From Bacillota bacterium (GTDB lineage: Bacteria; Bacillota_E; JAJZYS01; JAILZS01): DNA of 13,164 nt. The stretch's first letter is position 1. The number at the start of each line of letters is the position of its first letter. The stretch is taken from the NCBI GenBank assembly GCA_021817625.1, contig JAKASY010000008.1:1-13164 (forward strand). Reading direction: 5' to 3'. Positions 6,514 to 13,164 of this stretch are shown piece after piece. Made by a program: the position numbers and the translations under genes. The notes under the pieces were generated by a model. That model was not told where the DNA came from and did no database searches. It was given only the letters and a program-made list of their open reading frames with translations.

Positions 6514-8079
6514 TCAGGACGGCTGCGCGAGCACGTGACCCGCGAGGTCACCCACCGCCCGCATGCGCACGCGAACCTGGTGGCCGGGCATATAGGCGAG
6601 CGGCGTCTGGTCCACCTCCACGACCTCGGTGTGCTCGGGGTCGGCACCCGCCTCGTGCGCGCGGGCCAGCACCTCGCGCTCCAGCGCGGCCAGCCGGTCG
6701 GCGCGGTGGGCCGGCTCGAGGTCGACGACGCGGTCGACCTCGGCGCCGACCTGCGCCAAGGCGGCGCCGATCGCGTTGGCCACCTGGTGGTTGGGCGGCC
6801 GCACCACCTCGCCCACCCCATCCAGCCGGTCGGGCAGGATGGGGCTGCCGCCGCCCACGAGCACCGCGGTCACGTCGCCGGCCTGGGTCTTCATGCGATC
6901 GATCGCCTCGGCGACCATGCGCGCCGCCTCGGCCACGACGCGCTCGCCCCAGGCACGGTCGCGCGCCGCCGGGAGCGGCCGGTCGCCCAGGACGAGGCGG
7001 CCGGCCGCGGCGGCGGCGTCGCTCAGCGTCACCTGGTCGCCGCCGAACACGAGCGCCTCGCTGGTCAGGGCGTAGCCCACGCTGTCCGGCCCGATTCGCA
7101 GCTCGCCTCCGTCCTCACGCACGCGGCTGCCGCCGCCCAGGCCCATGGAGTAGACGTCGGGCATGGGGAAGTTCGTGATCACGCCGGCAAGCGAGACCTG
7201 CAGTGTCGCGGGACGGGGGAAGCCGCTCACGAGAACGCCGACGTCCGTGGTCGTGCCGCCCACGTCGACGACGACGCAGTCCCGCATGCCCGTGATCGCG
7301 GCGGCGCCGCGCATCGAGTTGGTCGGGCCGCTTCCGACCGTGCGCACCGGGTAGCGCTTGGCCAGCTCGGAGGCCATGAGCGTGCCGTCGTTCTGGGTGA
7401 GGAAGACGGGCGCCGTCACCCCGCGGCTGCGCAGCGCCCCTACGAAGCCGTCCACGACGCGCGCCGCCACCTCGCCCAGGGCGGCGTTGAGGATGCAGGC
7501 GTTCTCCCGCATGAGAAGGCCCAGGCTGCCGATGTCGCTGCCGAGCGAGATGCGCGCGTCGGGGATCACCTCGCGCACGATGGCGGCCGCGCTCTTCTCC
7601 TGGCTGTCGTCCATGGGCGCGAAGACACCGGTGATCGCCACGTCGCGGATGCCCTCCGCCTGGAAGGCGCGCGCGGCATCGAGGATCTCTGCGCGATCCA
7701 GAGGGGACACCGGGACGCCGATCACCTCGAAGCCGCCGTGGACCTCGCGCACGACGGGGTCGAGGGCGTCTCGCAGCGTCTCGGGCCAGTCCTCAAGCGG
7801 CGGGATGGCGGTGCCGACGGGCAGCGCAAGGCGAATGACTCCGACGCGCGAAAGACCCCTGCGCTGCACGATGGCGTTGGCGAACTGCGTCGTGCCCAGC
7901 ATGACCGCCTCGATGCGCTCGCGCTCCTTGCCCACCTGCTCGAGCAGCGCCGACATGGCGTCCTCGATGCCCGTGCGCACGTCCTCCGTCGTGGCCCGCT
8001 TCGCCCAGGCGACCACCGTGCGACCGTCCATGAGCACGGCGTCCGTGTTCGTGCCGCCGACGTCTAGCCCGACTCTCAC
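6514..8079 (-). CDS. Hydantoinase/oxoprolinase family protein, HyuA-like ATPase subunit
   Basis: A 521-residue member of the HyuA group (Hydant_A_N plus Hydantoinase_A domains, actin-like ATPase fold), whose relatives open cyclic amides such as hydantoin or 5-oxoproline using ATP. Nucleotide-binding motifs are GLDVGGTNTD at residues 4-13 and DVGGTTTD at 272-279; YPVRTVGSGPTNSMRGAA and a VLVGGGSPILP segment also fit the family. It is shorter than classical HyuA (near 700 residues) and no HyuB gene lies in the window, so it may work alone or with the DUF917 proteins on either side. The frame is open to 8439, but that extension is Arg/Ser/Ala-rich and overlaps DUF917 copy 2. The true start is GTG 8079, placed 9 bases after AAGGAGG (8089-8095) and opening directly with the phosphate-binding strand. 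Stop TGA 6514-6516. Confidence 0.92.
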   Translation of the reverse strand: MRVGLDVGGTNTDAVLMDGRTVVAWAKRATTEDVRTGIEDAMSALLEQVGKERERIEAVMLGTTQFANAIVQRRGLSRVGVIRLALPVGTAIPPLEDWPETLRDALDPVVREVHGGFEVIGVPVSPLDRAEILDAARAFQAEGIRDVAITGVFAPMDDSQEKSAAAIVREVIPDARISLGSDIGSLGLLMRENACILNAALGEVAARVVDGFVGALRSRGVTAPVFLTQNDGTLMASELAKRYPVRTVGSGPTNSMRGAAAITGMRDCVVVDVGGTTTDVGVLVSGFPRPATLQVSLAGVITNFPMPDVYSMGLGGGSRVREDGGELRIGPDSVGYALTSEALVFGGDQVTLSDAAAAAGRLVLGDRPLPAARDRAWGERVVAEAARMVAEAIDRMKTQAGDVTAVLVGGGSPILPDRLDGVGEVVRPPNHQVANAIGAALAQVGAEVDRVVDLEPAHRADRLAALEREVLARAHEAGADPEHTEVVEVDQTPLAYMPGHQVRVRMRAVGDLAGHVLAQPS

Positions 8080-8088
8080 GTTCGAACT

Positions 8089-8095
8089 CCTCCTT
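8089..8095 (-). promoter_or_regulatory. Ribosome binding site fixing the HyuA-like start
   Basis: AAGGAGG on the minus strand, 9 bases before GTG 8079. It decides between this short start and the long upstream extension of the open frame, in favour of the start that begins with the nucleotide-binding motif. Confidence 0.85.
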
Positions 8096-8121
8096 GGCTG
8101 CGACTGGTGGTGGTCCTGATC

Positions 8122-8185
8122 CGGCGCGACAGGCCGCGCCGTGCGACGGCCGCGACCTCCGGGCGGCGCCGGCCCGCGGCCGCCC
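8122..8185 (-). other. Two GC-rich stem-loops between DUF917 copy 2 and the HyuA-like gene
   Basis: In the 106-base gap, GGGCGGC (8161-8167) pairs with GCCGCCC (8179-8185) around an 11-base loop, directly after the DUF917 copy 2 stop, and CGGCGCG (8122-8128) pairs with CGCGCCG (8135-8141) around a 6-base loop. Neither is followed by a T-tract, so RNA stabilisation or processing is likelier than intrinsic termination. Chance is possible in DNA this GC-rich. Confidence 0.45.
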
Positions 8186-9304
8186 TCACGACACGGCGCG
8201 CGCGCTACGGTCGAGAAGGTCGCCAGGCAGGGGCTGAAAGTCGACGTCGTAGCCGAAGGCGCGTGGGCCGACGACCTCGAGGGCGCGCGCCGTCTTGACC
8301 TCGCACGCCGCGGGAAGGCCCAGGACGTCGACGCGCAGGCCGTAGCGCACCGCCTCCGAGCCGATCGCCCGGCCGGTCTCCTGCTCCACCAGCACCAGGA
8401 GGTCCGGCACGGTGAGCGCAACCGACACGTCGTCCCCATGCCGGCGCCTGGCGATCAGGTACTCGTTTTGGAAGTCGACCTCCAGGCGTTCGCCGGCCGA
8501 GGCGCCCAGCCCCGCCAAGGCGATCGTGCCGCGCGCGAAGCCCGCGACCGTGCGCCGCGCGACGTCAACGATCTTGCCCTTAAAGAGATGGCGACCGCCC
8601 GGCACGACGTCGAAGATCGCCTCCACCGCAGCGCGCTTGCGCCGCCTCGCCCCGTCCATGGCGCGGCCGATGGCCTCGGCCAGGCTGAGCGTGCCGGCGA
8701 TGCCCAGGCGGCGAACGTCCGCGCCCGTGACCATGCCCATGGCCAGGCCGGCGGAGCCGCCCATGGCCCAGGTCAGCGCCCGCGCGTATCGCTCCGCGGT
8801 CACCGGGTCGGGCACGTTGAGAAGCGACGCCACGACGCCCTTGCCGTCGCTGAGCAGGAGCGGCGCGGGCCGGATGCCGCCGATGCTGTAGGCGTCCATC
8901 TGCAGCTCGGGAAAGGCGCGCCCCATGGGATCGGCATCGACGACGGGCAGGCCGCACTCCGCGCCCGCGACGAGCGGCGTGATGGCGTTGCCGCCGCCGA
9001 TCTCGCCGATCGCCACGAAGTCCACGCGGCCGGCGGCGGCGCGCACGCCCTCGATGAGCGCGCGCCAGCGTCCCGACGTCGCCAGGCGCTCCATGCCGAC
9101 GGTGGGCGCGCCCATGCCCCCCACCACCGGTCCCAGGGCGTCGTCCGCAACCTCCGCTGCGTGAAGGACCGTCACCCGCGCCCCGAGGCGCATGTGACGC
9201 CGCAGCGCGAGCGTCCCGTGGTAGGCGCTGCCGCCGCCACCGGCGCCGAGGACCGTAGCGCCCTCGGCGATCCACGGGATCTCCTCCATGCCAAGCTCCC
9301 TCAC
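8186..9304 (-). CDS. DUF917 (S-Me-THD family) protein, copy 2
   Basis: A 372-residue paralogue of copy 1, collinear with it except for single-residue gaps and the missing C-terminal tail. It has the same motifs: GAGGGG (20-25), GMGAPTVGMERL, GEIGGGN (near residue 100), DADPMGRAFPELQM, GKIVDVARRT, VDFQNEYLIA and TVPDLLVLVEQETGRA. Differences cluster after GAGGGG (SAYHG here, NPFQS in copy 1), after the DADPMG block (DAYSIGGI against NTYMIEGL) and in the loop following EYLIARR, which could reflect different substrates or the two halves of a heteromer. GTG 9304 is preferred over ATG 9289 because it aligns with the MRE start of copy 1 and has a GGAGGAGGG purine tract upstream. Stop TGA 8186-8188. 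The gene lies between the transporter permeases and the HyuA-like gene. Confidence 0.9.
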   Translation of the reverse strand: MRELGMEEIPWIAEGATVLGAGGGGSAYHGTLALRRHMRLGARVTVLHAAEVADDALGPVVGGMGAPTVGMERLATSGRWRALIEGVRAAAGRVDFVAIGEIGGGNAITPLVAGAECGLPVVDADPMGRAFPELQMDAYSIGGIRPAPLLLSDGKGVVASLLNVPDPVTAERYARALTWAMGGSAGLAMGMVTGADVRRLGIAGTLSLAEAIGRAMDGARRRKRAAVEAIFDVVPGGRHLFKGKIVDVARRTVAGFARGTIALAGLGASAGERLEVDFQNEYLIARRRHGDDVSVALTVPDLLVLVEQETGRAIGSEAVRYGLRVDVLGLPAACEVKTARALEVVGPRAFGYDVDFQPLPGDLLDRSARAVS

Positions 9305-9506
9305 GCGACCGCCCTCCTCCGCGCCCGCCTGCGACGGCTGCCGTCCGGTCGCCCTCGGGGAAGGGGACGGCCGACGCGTGGCCGGCGCCTCGAATCGCGC
9401 CGGGCCGCGCTGCGGCCAGGCGCGCGGCGCAGCCGGCCGATCGGTGCGGCCCGCGCGGCGGGCGCGAAGGGAGTGGCGGGCGCGGCGCCCGGGCGCCGGA
9501 CGACCC
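9305..9506. other. Gap between permease and DUF917 genes, no gene seen
   Basis: This 202-base stretch holds the DUF917 copy 2 ribosome site and, just after the permease stop, a perfect 16-base palindrome (CGGCGCCC/GGGCGCCG, 9483-9498) without a T-tract. It is the longest gap in the minus-strand group and so the likeliest place for an internal promoter or processing site, but I cannot point to a promoter. Confidence 0.5.
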
Positions 9507-10436
9507 TCACTCCGCCACCGCCTCGGGCTCCGCCTCGCCCGCGCCCCCCGCCCGGTGGCGAGCGCGCGGGTCCATGAAGTCCCTGAGGCCGTCGCCGGCG
9601 ACGTTGAACGCGAACACCACGGACATGATGGCGAGGCCCGGGAACAGGGACGTCCACCACTGGCCCGACACCAGGTACTGGCTTCCGTCGGAGACCATGC
9701 TCCCCCACTCCGGCGTGGGCGGCTGCACGCCCAGGCCCAGGAAGCTGAGGCTGGCGCCCGTCAGCACCGCGAAGCCGAGGTTCAGGGTGGCCACCACGAG
9801 CACGGGCGCGAACATGTTTGGCAGGAGATGGCGGCGCACCAGGCGCCAGAAGCCGGAGCCGGCCGCGCGGGCGCTCTCCACGTAGAGGAGGTTTTTGATC
9901 GCCGCCGTCTGCGCCTGCGCCTGGCGCGCGAACACCGGGATGGTGACGAGGGTGATGGCCATCACCTCGCCGGTCAGGCCCGGGCCGATGGCGGCGCCGA
10001 TCGCCAGGGCGAGGACGAGCGACGGGAAGGCGAGGAAGATGTCCATGACGCGCATGACGGCCTCGGCCGCGAGGCCGGCGCGGTAGCCCGCGAACAGGCC
10101 GAGCGGCACCCCGGCGGCGAGGGCGAGGAAGGTCGACGAGACCGCGACGAGCATCGACAGGCGTGCGCCGTAGAAGATGCGCGTCAGGATGTCCCTGCCG
10201 TACTCGTCCGTGCCGAGGAGGTGCGCGGCGCTCGGGCCGGCGAGACGCGCGGCCATGTCCGGCGCGTTTGGCGCGTACGGGCTGAAGAGCGGCGCGCCCA
10301 CCGCCACCACCACCCAGAACGCCACGATCGCGAGTCCTGCCCACAGCATGCGGTGGCGCCGCCACGCGGAAGGGCGCGCCGCCGTGCGCTCTGCCGCGAT
10401 GCCCTCGAGCGCGACCCCGGACGAGCTCTCGATCAC
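9507..10436 (-). CDS. ABC transporter permease, DppC/OppC type
   Basis: A 309-residue integral membrane subunit of a peptide/nickel-type ABC importer. Residues 31-50 form the first membrane helix after a short charged N-terminus. HLLGTDEYGRDILTRIFYGA (72-91) is the DppC/OppC signature, and the cytoplasmic EAA loop that contacts the ATPase is ESARAAGSGFWRLVRRHLLP (187-206). Further hydrophobic segments follow, ending in the typical GDGLRDFMDPR (281-291). An acidic tail (GEAEPEAVAE) comes after it. GTG 10436 lies 27 bases after the DppB stop, with a weak G-rich ribosome site (10445-10449). Stop TGA 9507-9509. Placement before the DUF917/HyuA-like genes suggests that the imported compound is their substrate; the family alone allows peptides, glutathione, nickel chelates or other small solutes. 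Confidence 0.93.
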   Translation of the reverse strand: MIESSSGVALEGIAAERTAARPSAWRRHRMLWAGLAIVAFWVVVAVGAPLFSPYAPNAPDMAARLAGPSAAHLLGTDEYGRDILTRIFYGARLSMLVAVSSTFLALAAGVPLGLFAGYRAGLAAEAVMRVMDIFLAFPSLVLALAIGAAIGPGLTGEVMAITLVTIPVFARQAQAQTAAIKNLLYVESARAAGSGFWRLVRRHLLPNMFAPVLVVATLNLGFAVLTGASLSFLGLGVQPPTPEWGSMVSDGSQYLVSGQWWTSLFPGLAIMSVVFAFNVAGDGLRDFMDPRARHRAGGAGEAEPEAVAE

Positions 10437-10463
10437 CGGCTCAACCCCCGATGCTGGCGCATG

Positions 10464-11474
10464 TCAGTAGTAGGTGATGCGCGGGTCGATGGCGGCGTTG
10501 ATCACGTCGACGCACAGGTTGATGAGCGAGTACACGATCGCGCTGAGGAGCGCGAACACCTCCACCGGCGCGTAGTCGCTGCCGAGGATGGAGTTCGTGA
10601 CGTACGAGCCCACGCCCGGCCAGTTGAACACGGTCTCGACCAGCACGGCGCCGCCCAGGAGGTAGCCCACCTGCAGGCCGAAGATCGTCACCACCGGCAC
10701 GAGGGCGTTGCGGAAGGCGTGCACCATGTACACCCGCCACGGCGTGGCCCCCTTGGCGAGGGCCGTGCGCACGAAGTCCTGGTGCATGACCTCGAGCATG
10801 CTCGTCCGCAGCATGCGGACGAGAATCGCGATCGTGCCGGTGCTCAGGGTGAGGGCCGGCAGCACCAGGTGGCCGAGCGCCGACCACAGGATGGGCCAGT
10901 TGCCCTCGATCAGGGCGTCCAGGACGAGGATGTGGGTGACCGGCGGCGGGCTCGTGTAGATGATGCCCAGGTCGCCCATGGGCGCGGGCGCGATGTGCAG
11001 GCCCGAGTAGAACACGAGGATGAGGATCAGACCCAGCCAGAAGAGCGGCATCGAGACGCCGCCCAGCGAGATCACGTGGGCGACCCAGTCGAGCCAGCTG
11101 TCCCGGTAGAGGGCGCTCAGGATGCCGAGCGGCACACTCACCACCACCGCGATCACGAGGCTCGCCACCGTGAGCTCCGCCGTGGCGGGCAGGCGCTGGC
11201 TCAGGTCGGTGAGCACCGGCTGGCCGGTGACGATCGAGGTGCCGAAGTTGCCGTGCAGGGCCGCGACGACGAAGTTCCACAGCTGGTGCCAGAGCGGCAG
11301 GTTCAGGCCGAGCGTGACGTCCTCGGCCCGGATCTCGGCGGGCGTCGACTGCAGGCCGATGACCATGATCGCCGGATTGGCCGGGATGACGCGCGCCAGG
11401 AGGAACGACAGCACGAACACGCCCAGGATCACGGGCACCATGAGTGCGACGCGCCGTACGACGTAGGCCGCCAA
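10464..11474 (-). CDS. ABC transporter permease, DppB/OppB type
   Basis: A 336-residue integral membrane partner of the DppC-type subunit. It opens AAYVVRRVALMVPVILGVFV, the usual first DppB helix, continues with the periplasmic LGLNLPLWHQ segment and GNFGTSI, and carries the EAA loop DFVRTALAKGATPWRVYMVH (from about residue 233). It ends with the family-typical NAAIDPRITYY. I chose the TTG start at 11474 because AAGGGGGG (11481-11488) lies 6 bases upstream and the protein then begins at the first helix. The frame stays open to a GTG at 11537, but that adds 21 residues of Gly/Ala/Pro-rich sequence and overlaps a stem-loop. Stop TAG or TGA-type end at 10464-10466. No ABC ATPase gene lies next to it in the window. 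Confidence 0.92.
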   Translation of the reverse strand: MAAYVVRRVALMVPVILGVFVLSFLLARVIPANPAIMVIGLQSTPAEIRAEDVTLGLNLPLWHQLWNFVVAALHGNFGTSIVTGQPVLTDLSQRLPATAELTVASLVIAVVVSVPLGILSALYRDSWLDWVAHVISLGGVSMPLFWLGLILILVFYSGLHIAPAPMGDLGIIYTSPPPVTHILVLDALIEGNWPILWSALGHLVLPALTLSTGTIAILVRMLRTSMLEVMHQDFVRTALAKGATPWRVYMVHAFRNALVPVVTIFGLQVGYLLGGAVLVETVFNWPGVGSYVTNSILGSDYAPVEVFALLSAIVYSLINLCVDVINAAIDPRITYY

Positions 11475-11480
11475 TCCGAG

Positions 11481-11488
11481 CCCCCCTT
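11481..11488 (-). promoter_or_regulatory. Ribosome binding site for a TTG start (DppB-type permease)
   Basis: AAGGGGGG on the minus strand ends 6 bases before TTG 11474. No ATG or GTG with similar support lies nearby, so the rare TTG codon is the best start. Confidence 0.65.
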
Positions 11489-11513
11489 CACGCGCCCCGA
11501 GGGCCGGAGCGCT

Positions 11514-11549
11514 GCCGCCAAGCGGCGAGGCCGGCACCCGGTGCCGGCC
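11514..11549 (-). other. Stem-loops between the binding-protein and permease genes
   Basis: A perfect 9-base inverted repeat, GGCCGGCAC (11529-11537) with GTGCCGGCC (11541-11549) and a 3-base loop, lies 21 bases past the binding-protein stop. A smaller one follows (GCCGC/GCGGC, 11514-11526). No T-tract follows. Hairpins here are common in transporter operons, where they protect the binding-protein mRNA and keep permease levels lower; that role is inferred from position. Confidence 0.6.
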
Positions 11550-11570
11550 GCGCGCTTGGGGCCCGACAGT

Positions 11571-13136
11571 CTACTTGAAGGCCCAGAACCGGAGGAGGGT
11601 GTCCGGGTAGAAGACGTAGCCGGAGACGCCGTGGTAGGTGACGACCGTCCACTTGTACTGGTAGAGGTCGAGCCAGGCCGCGTCCTGGTTGATCGTCTTC
11701 TGGATCGTCGCGTAGTCGGCGTTGCGCTGGGCTGTGTTCGCGTCGAACTCCGCCTTGGGGAGCAGGCTGTCCACGATCGGGTTCGTGTAGTTCGTGGCGT
11801 TGGTCTGCATGCCCTTGCCGAACAGGAAGCCAAGGTGGTAGCCGGGGTCGTTCACGAACGAGTCCCAGGAGCTGATGAACGCCTGCATCTTCTTGGCGGC
11901 CAGGAGCGTCTGGAACTCGGCGTCGGCCACCTGGGTGATCTTCATCGTCACGCCGATCTTGGCAAACGACGCCTGCAGGAGCGTGGCGTCCTGCACCCAG
12001 TCGGCGTTGGCCGGGTCGAGCGTGAACGTGAACGTGAAGCCGTGCGGGTAGCCCGCCTTGGCGAGCAGGGCCTTGGCCTTCGCGAGGTTGTAGCTGTAGT
12101 TCCAGCCGGCGCCGGTGTGGGTCGGCATGCCGATGGGCACGGGCGAGTTCATGGGCGCCGCCTGCCCGTACATCACCTGGCTGATCAGGCTGCTGTACGG
12201 CACGGCGTACGAGAGCGCCTGGCGCACGAGCTTGTTGTTGAAGGGCGGGTCGGCCTCGTTCATGCCGAAGTACACGACCGTCTCGCTCAGGTTCGTGTGC
12301 TCGGTCACGGCGGGGCTCTTGGCCATGGTCTGGAGCGCAAGCGGCGACATGTTCAGGGCGACCTGCACGCTACCGCCCTCGACGAGCTGCTGGCGCACCG
12401 AGGGGCTTGTGATGAACTTGAGGATCACCTGGGAGTACGCGGGCCGGGGGCCCCAGTAGTGCGGGTTGAGCACAAACACGGCCTGGCTCGCGGGCTGCAG
12501 CGACTGAAGCTCGTAGGGCCCGCTGCCGAGCTCATGGGTGTTCCAGTACGATGCCGGCTCCTTGGCCGCCACCTTGCTGTCCAGGATGGAGAACGGGTAC
12601 ATGGCGATGATCGGCAGGAACATCGGGTCGGGGTGGGCGAGCGTGATGCGGACCTCGTAGGGGTTCACTTCGGCCACGGTCTTGATGGCCGCCTCGGACG
12701 CGAGGAAGCTCAGGTTGCCGTTGGCCTTCATGCCGTTCTGGTAGGTCCACACGACGTCGGCGGCGGTGAGCGGGTCGCCGTTCGAGAACTCGGCGTTCTT
12801 GCGCAGGAAGAACGTGTACACGGTCTTCTGGGCATTGCTCGTCCAGCGCTCCGCCAGCATCGGCGAGAACGCGTTCAGCGTGCCCTGCACCTGGCCGCCC
12901 ACCTTGACCTGGGCGTAGGTGATGAGCTGGTCGTACACGTTGAGGATCATCGCGTCCGACGTCAGGTCATAGGCCAGCCACGAGTTGAGCGTGCGCGGAC
13001 CGCCAGGATAGGCGATCACGAGCGGTCCGCTGGCGGCCTGCGTGGCCGCCGGGATGACGGCGCCGCCGAGCCCGAGTACCAGGGCCGACAGGGCGACGGC
13101 CGCAGCGCGGAGCCGGGGGCGCATCGTGTGGGGCAC
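11571..13136 (-). CDS. Extracytoplasmic solute-binding protein, family 5 (DppA/OppA type)
   Basis: A 521-residue binding protein that delivers a ligand to the DppB/DppC permeases. The signal peptide has a basic start (MRPRLR), a hydrophobic core (residues 11-28) and a likely signal peptidase I site near residue 34 (AATQA). There is no lipobox, and the whole protein contains no cysteine, so it is not a lipoprotein. Family 5 features are the domain opening at GPLVIAYPGGPRTLN, the signature region NGDPLTAADVVWTYQ (119-133) and GSGPYEL (204-210). GTG 13136 is supported by GGAGGTG (13144-13150) 7 bases upstream; ATG 13124 is a weaker choice. Its codons are less GC-rich and the protein is richer in Asn, Tyr and Thr than its neighbours, as usual for exported proteins. 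Ligand class cannot be read from sequence. It is first in the minus-strand group; the promoter lies beyond the window. Confidence 0.93.
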   Translation of the reverse strand: MPHTMRPRLRAAAVALSALVLGLGGAVIPAATQAASGPLVIAYPGGPRTLNSWLAYDLTSDAMILNVYDQLITYAQVKVGGQVQGTLNAFSPMLAERWTSNAQKTVYTFFLRKNAEFSNGDPLTAADVVWTYQNGMKANGNLSFLASEAAIKTVAEVNPYEVRITLAHPDPMFLPIIAMYPFSILDSKVAAKEPASYWNTHELGSGPYELQSLQPASQAVFVLNPHYWGPRPAYSQVILKFITSPSVRQQLVEGGSVQVALNMSPLALQTMAKSPAVTEHTNLSETVVYFGMNEADPPFNNKLVRQALSYAVPYSSLISQVMYGQAAPMNSPVPIGMPTHTGAGWNYSYNLAKAKALLAKAGYPHGFTFTFTLDPANADWVQDATLLQASFAKIGVTMKITQVADAEFQTLLAAKKMQAFISSWDSFVNDPGYHLGFLFGKGMQTNATNYTNPIVDSLLPKAEFDANTAQRNADYATIQKTINQDAAWLDLYQYKWTVVTYHGVSGYVFYPDTLLRFWAFK

Positions 13137-13143
13137 CGGGGTC

Positions 13144-13150
13144 CACCTCC
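13144..13150 (-). promoter_or_regulatory. Ribosome binding site of the solute-binding protein
   Basis: GGAGGTG on the minus strand, 7 bases before GTG 13136, is a perfect complement to the usual 16S rRNA 3' end. The adjoining AT-rich bases (13151-13164) mark the start of the upstream non-coding region, cut by the window. Confidence 0.8.
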
Positions 13151-13164
13151 AATCAATTGCTGTG

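Noticed and set aside
6487..8067. Plus-strand open frame of 526 codons opposite the HyuA-like gene
   Set aside because: An antisense shadow rich in His, Arg, Ala and Asp; it exists because the sense gene uses GC-rich third positions.
8080..8439. Upstream extension of the HyuA-like frame on the minus strand
   Set aside because: It overlaps the end of DUF917 copy 2, is rich in Arg, Ser and Ala, and precedes a start with an excellent ribosome site and the nucleotide-binding motif at its first residues.
9301..10365. Minus-strand open frame overlapping the DppC permease in another frame
   Set aside because: Arg/Pro/Gly-rich with no membrane segments, while the overlapping frame has complete permease motifs.
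11475..11537. Longer start for the DppB-type permease at GTG 11537
   Set aside because: The extra 21 residues are low-complexity, the region includes stem-loop arms, and TTG 11474 has a well-placed ribosome site at the start of the first membrane helix.
1..13164. CRISPR arrays, tRNA or rRNA genes, insertion sequences, prophage or toxin-antitoxin genes
   Set aside because: No spaced repeats, RNA gene motifs, transposase or phage-like proteins were seen; nearly the whole window is explained by metabolic and transport genes.

Overview
The window is 13.2 kb of very G+C-rich, tightly packed bacterial DNA. Genes start on ATG, GTG or TTG behind strong purine-rich ribosome binding sites (AGGAGG, AAGGAGG or GGAGGTG types). 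Composition and start signals would suit a high-GC Bacillota, Actinomycetota or Chloroflexota genome. I see no marker that fixes the phylum. There is no tRNA, rRNA, CRISPR array, insertion sequence or other mobile element.

Two convergent gene groups fill the window. The plus-strand group (1-3431) handles acyl-CoA chemistry: the C-terminal part of an AMP-forming acyl-CoA ligase cut by the window edge, a family III (CaiB/BaiF) CoA-transferase broken by one apparent frameshift, a MaoC-type hotdog hydratase and a NUDIX hydrolase. A 225-base gap without a gene separates it from the minus-strand group.

The minus-strand group (13136 down to 3657) reads in transcription order: family 5 solute-binding protein, DppB-type permease, DppC-type permease, DUF917 (S-Me-THD family) protein 2, a HyuA-like hydantoinase/oxoprolinase ATPase protein, DUF917 protein 1, an AroM-family protein and a DUF1177 protein. 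Gaps are short in most places, so this looks like one operon or a few linked units. Small GC-rich stem-loops lie in several of the longer gaps and may adjust relative expression.

The working model is an import-and-breakdown system: the ABC transporter brings in a small amide, peptide or cyclic ureide (hydantoin-like) compound, and the five cytoplasmic proteins degrade it. Four of those five belong to families with little or no assigned function. The HyuA-like protein has no HyuB partner here but sits between two closely related DUF917 copies. The AroM protein carries two Cys motifs placed like those of Asp/Glu/hydantoin racemases. The DUF1177 protein weakly recalls M28/M42-type peptidase folds. 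Transporter ATPases and any regulator are not in the window.
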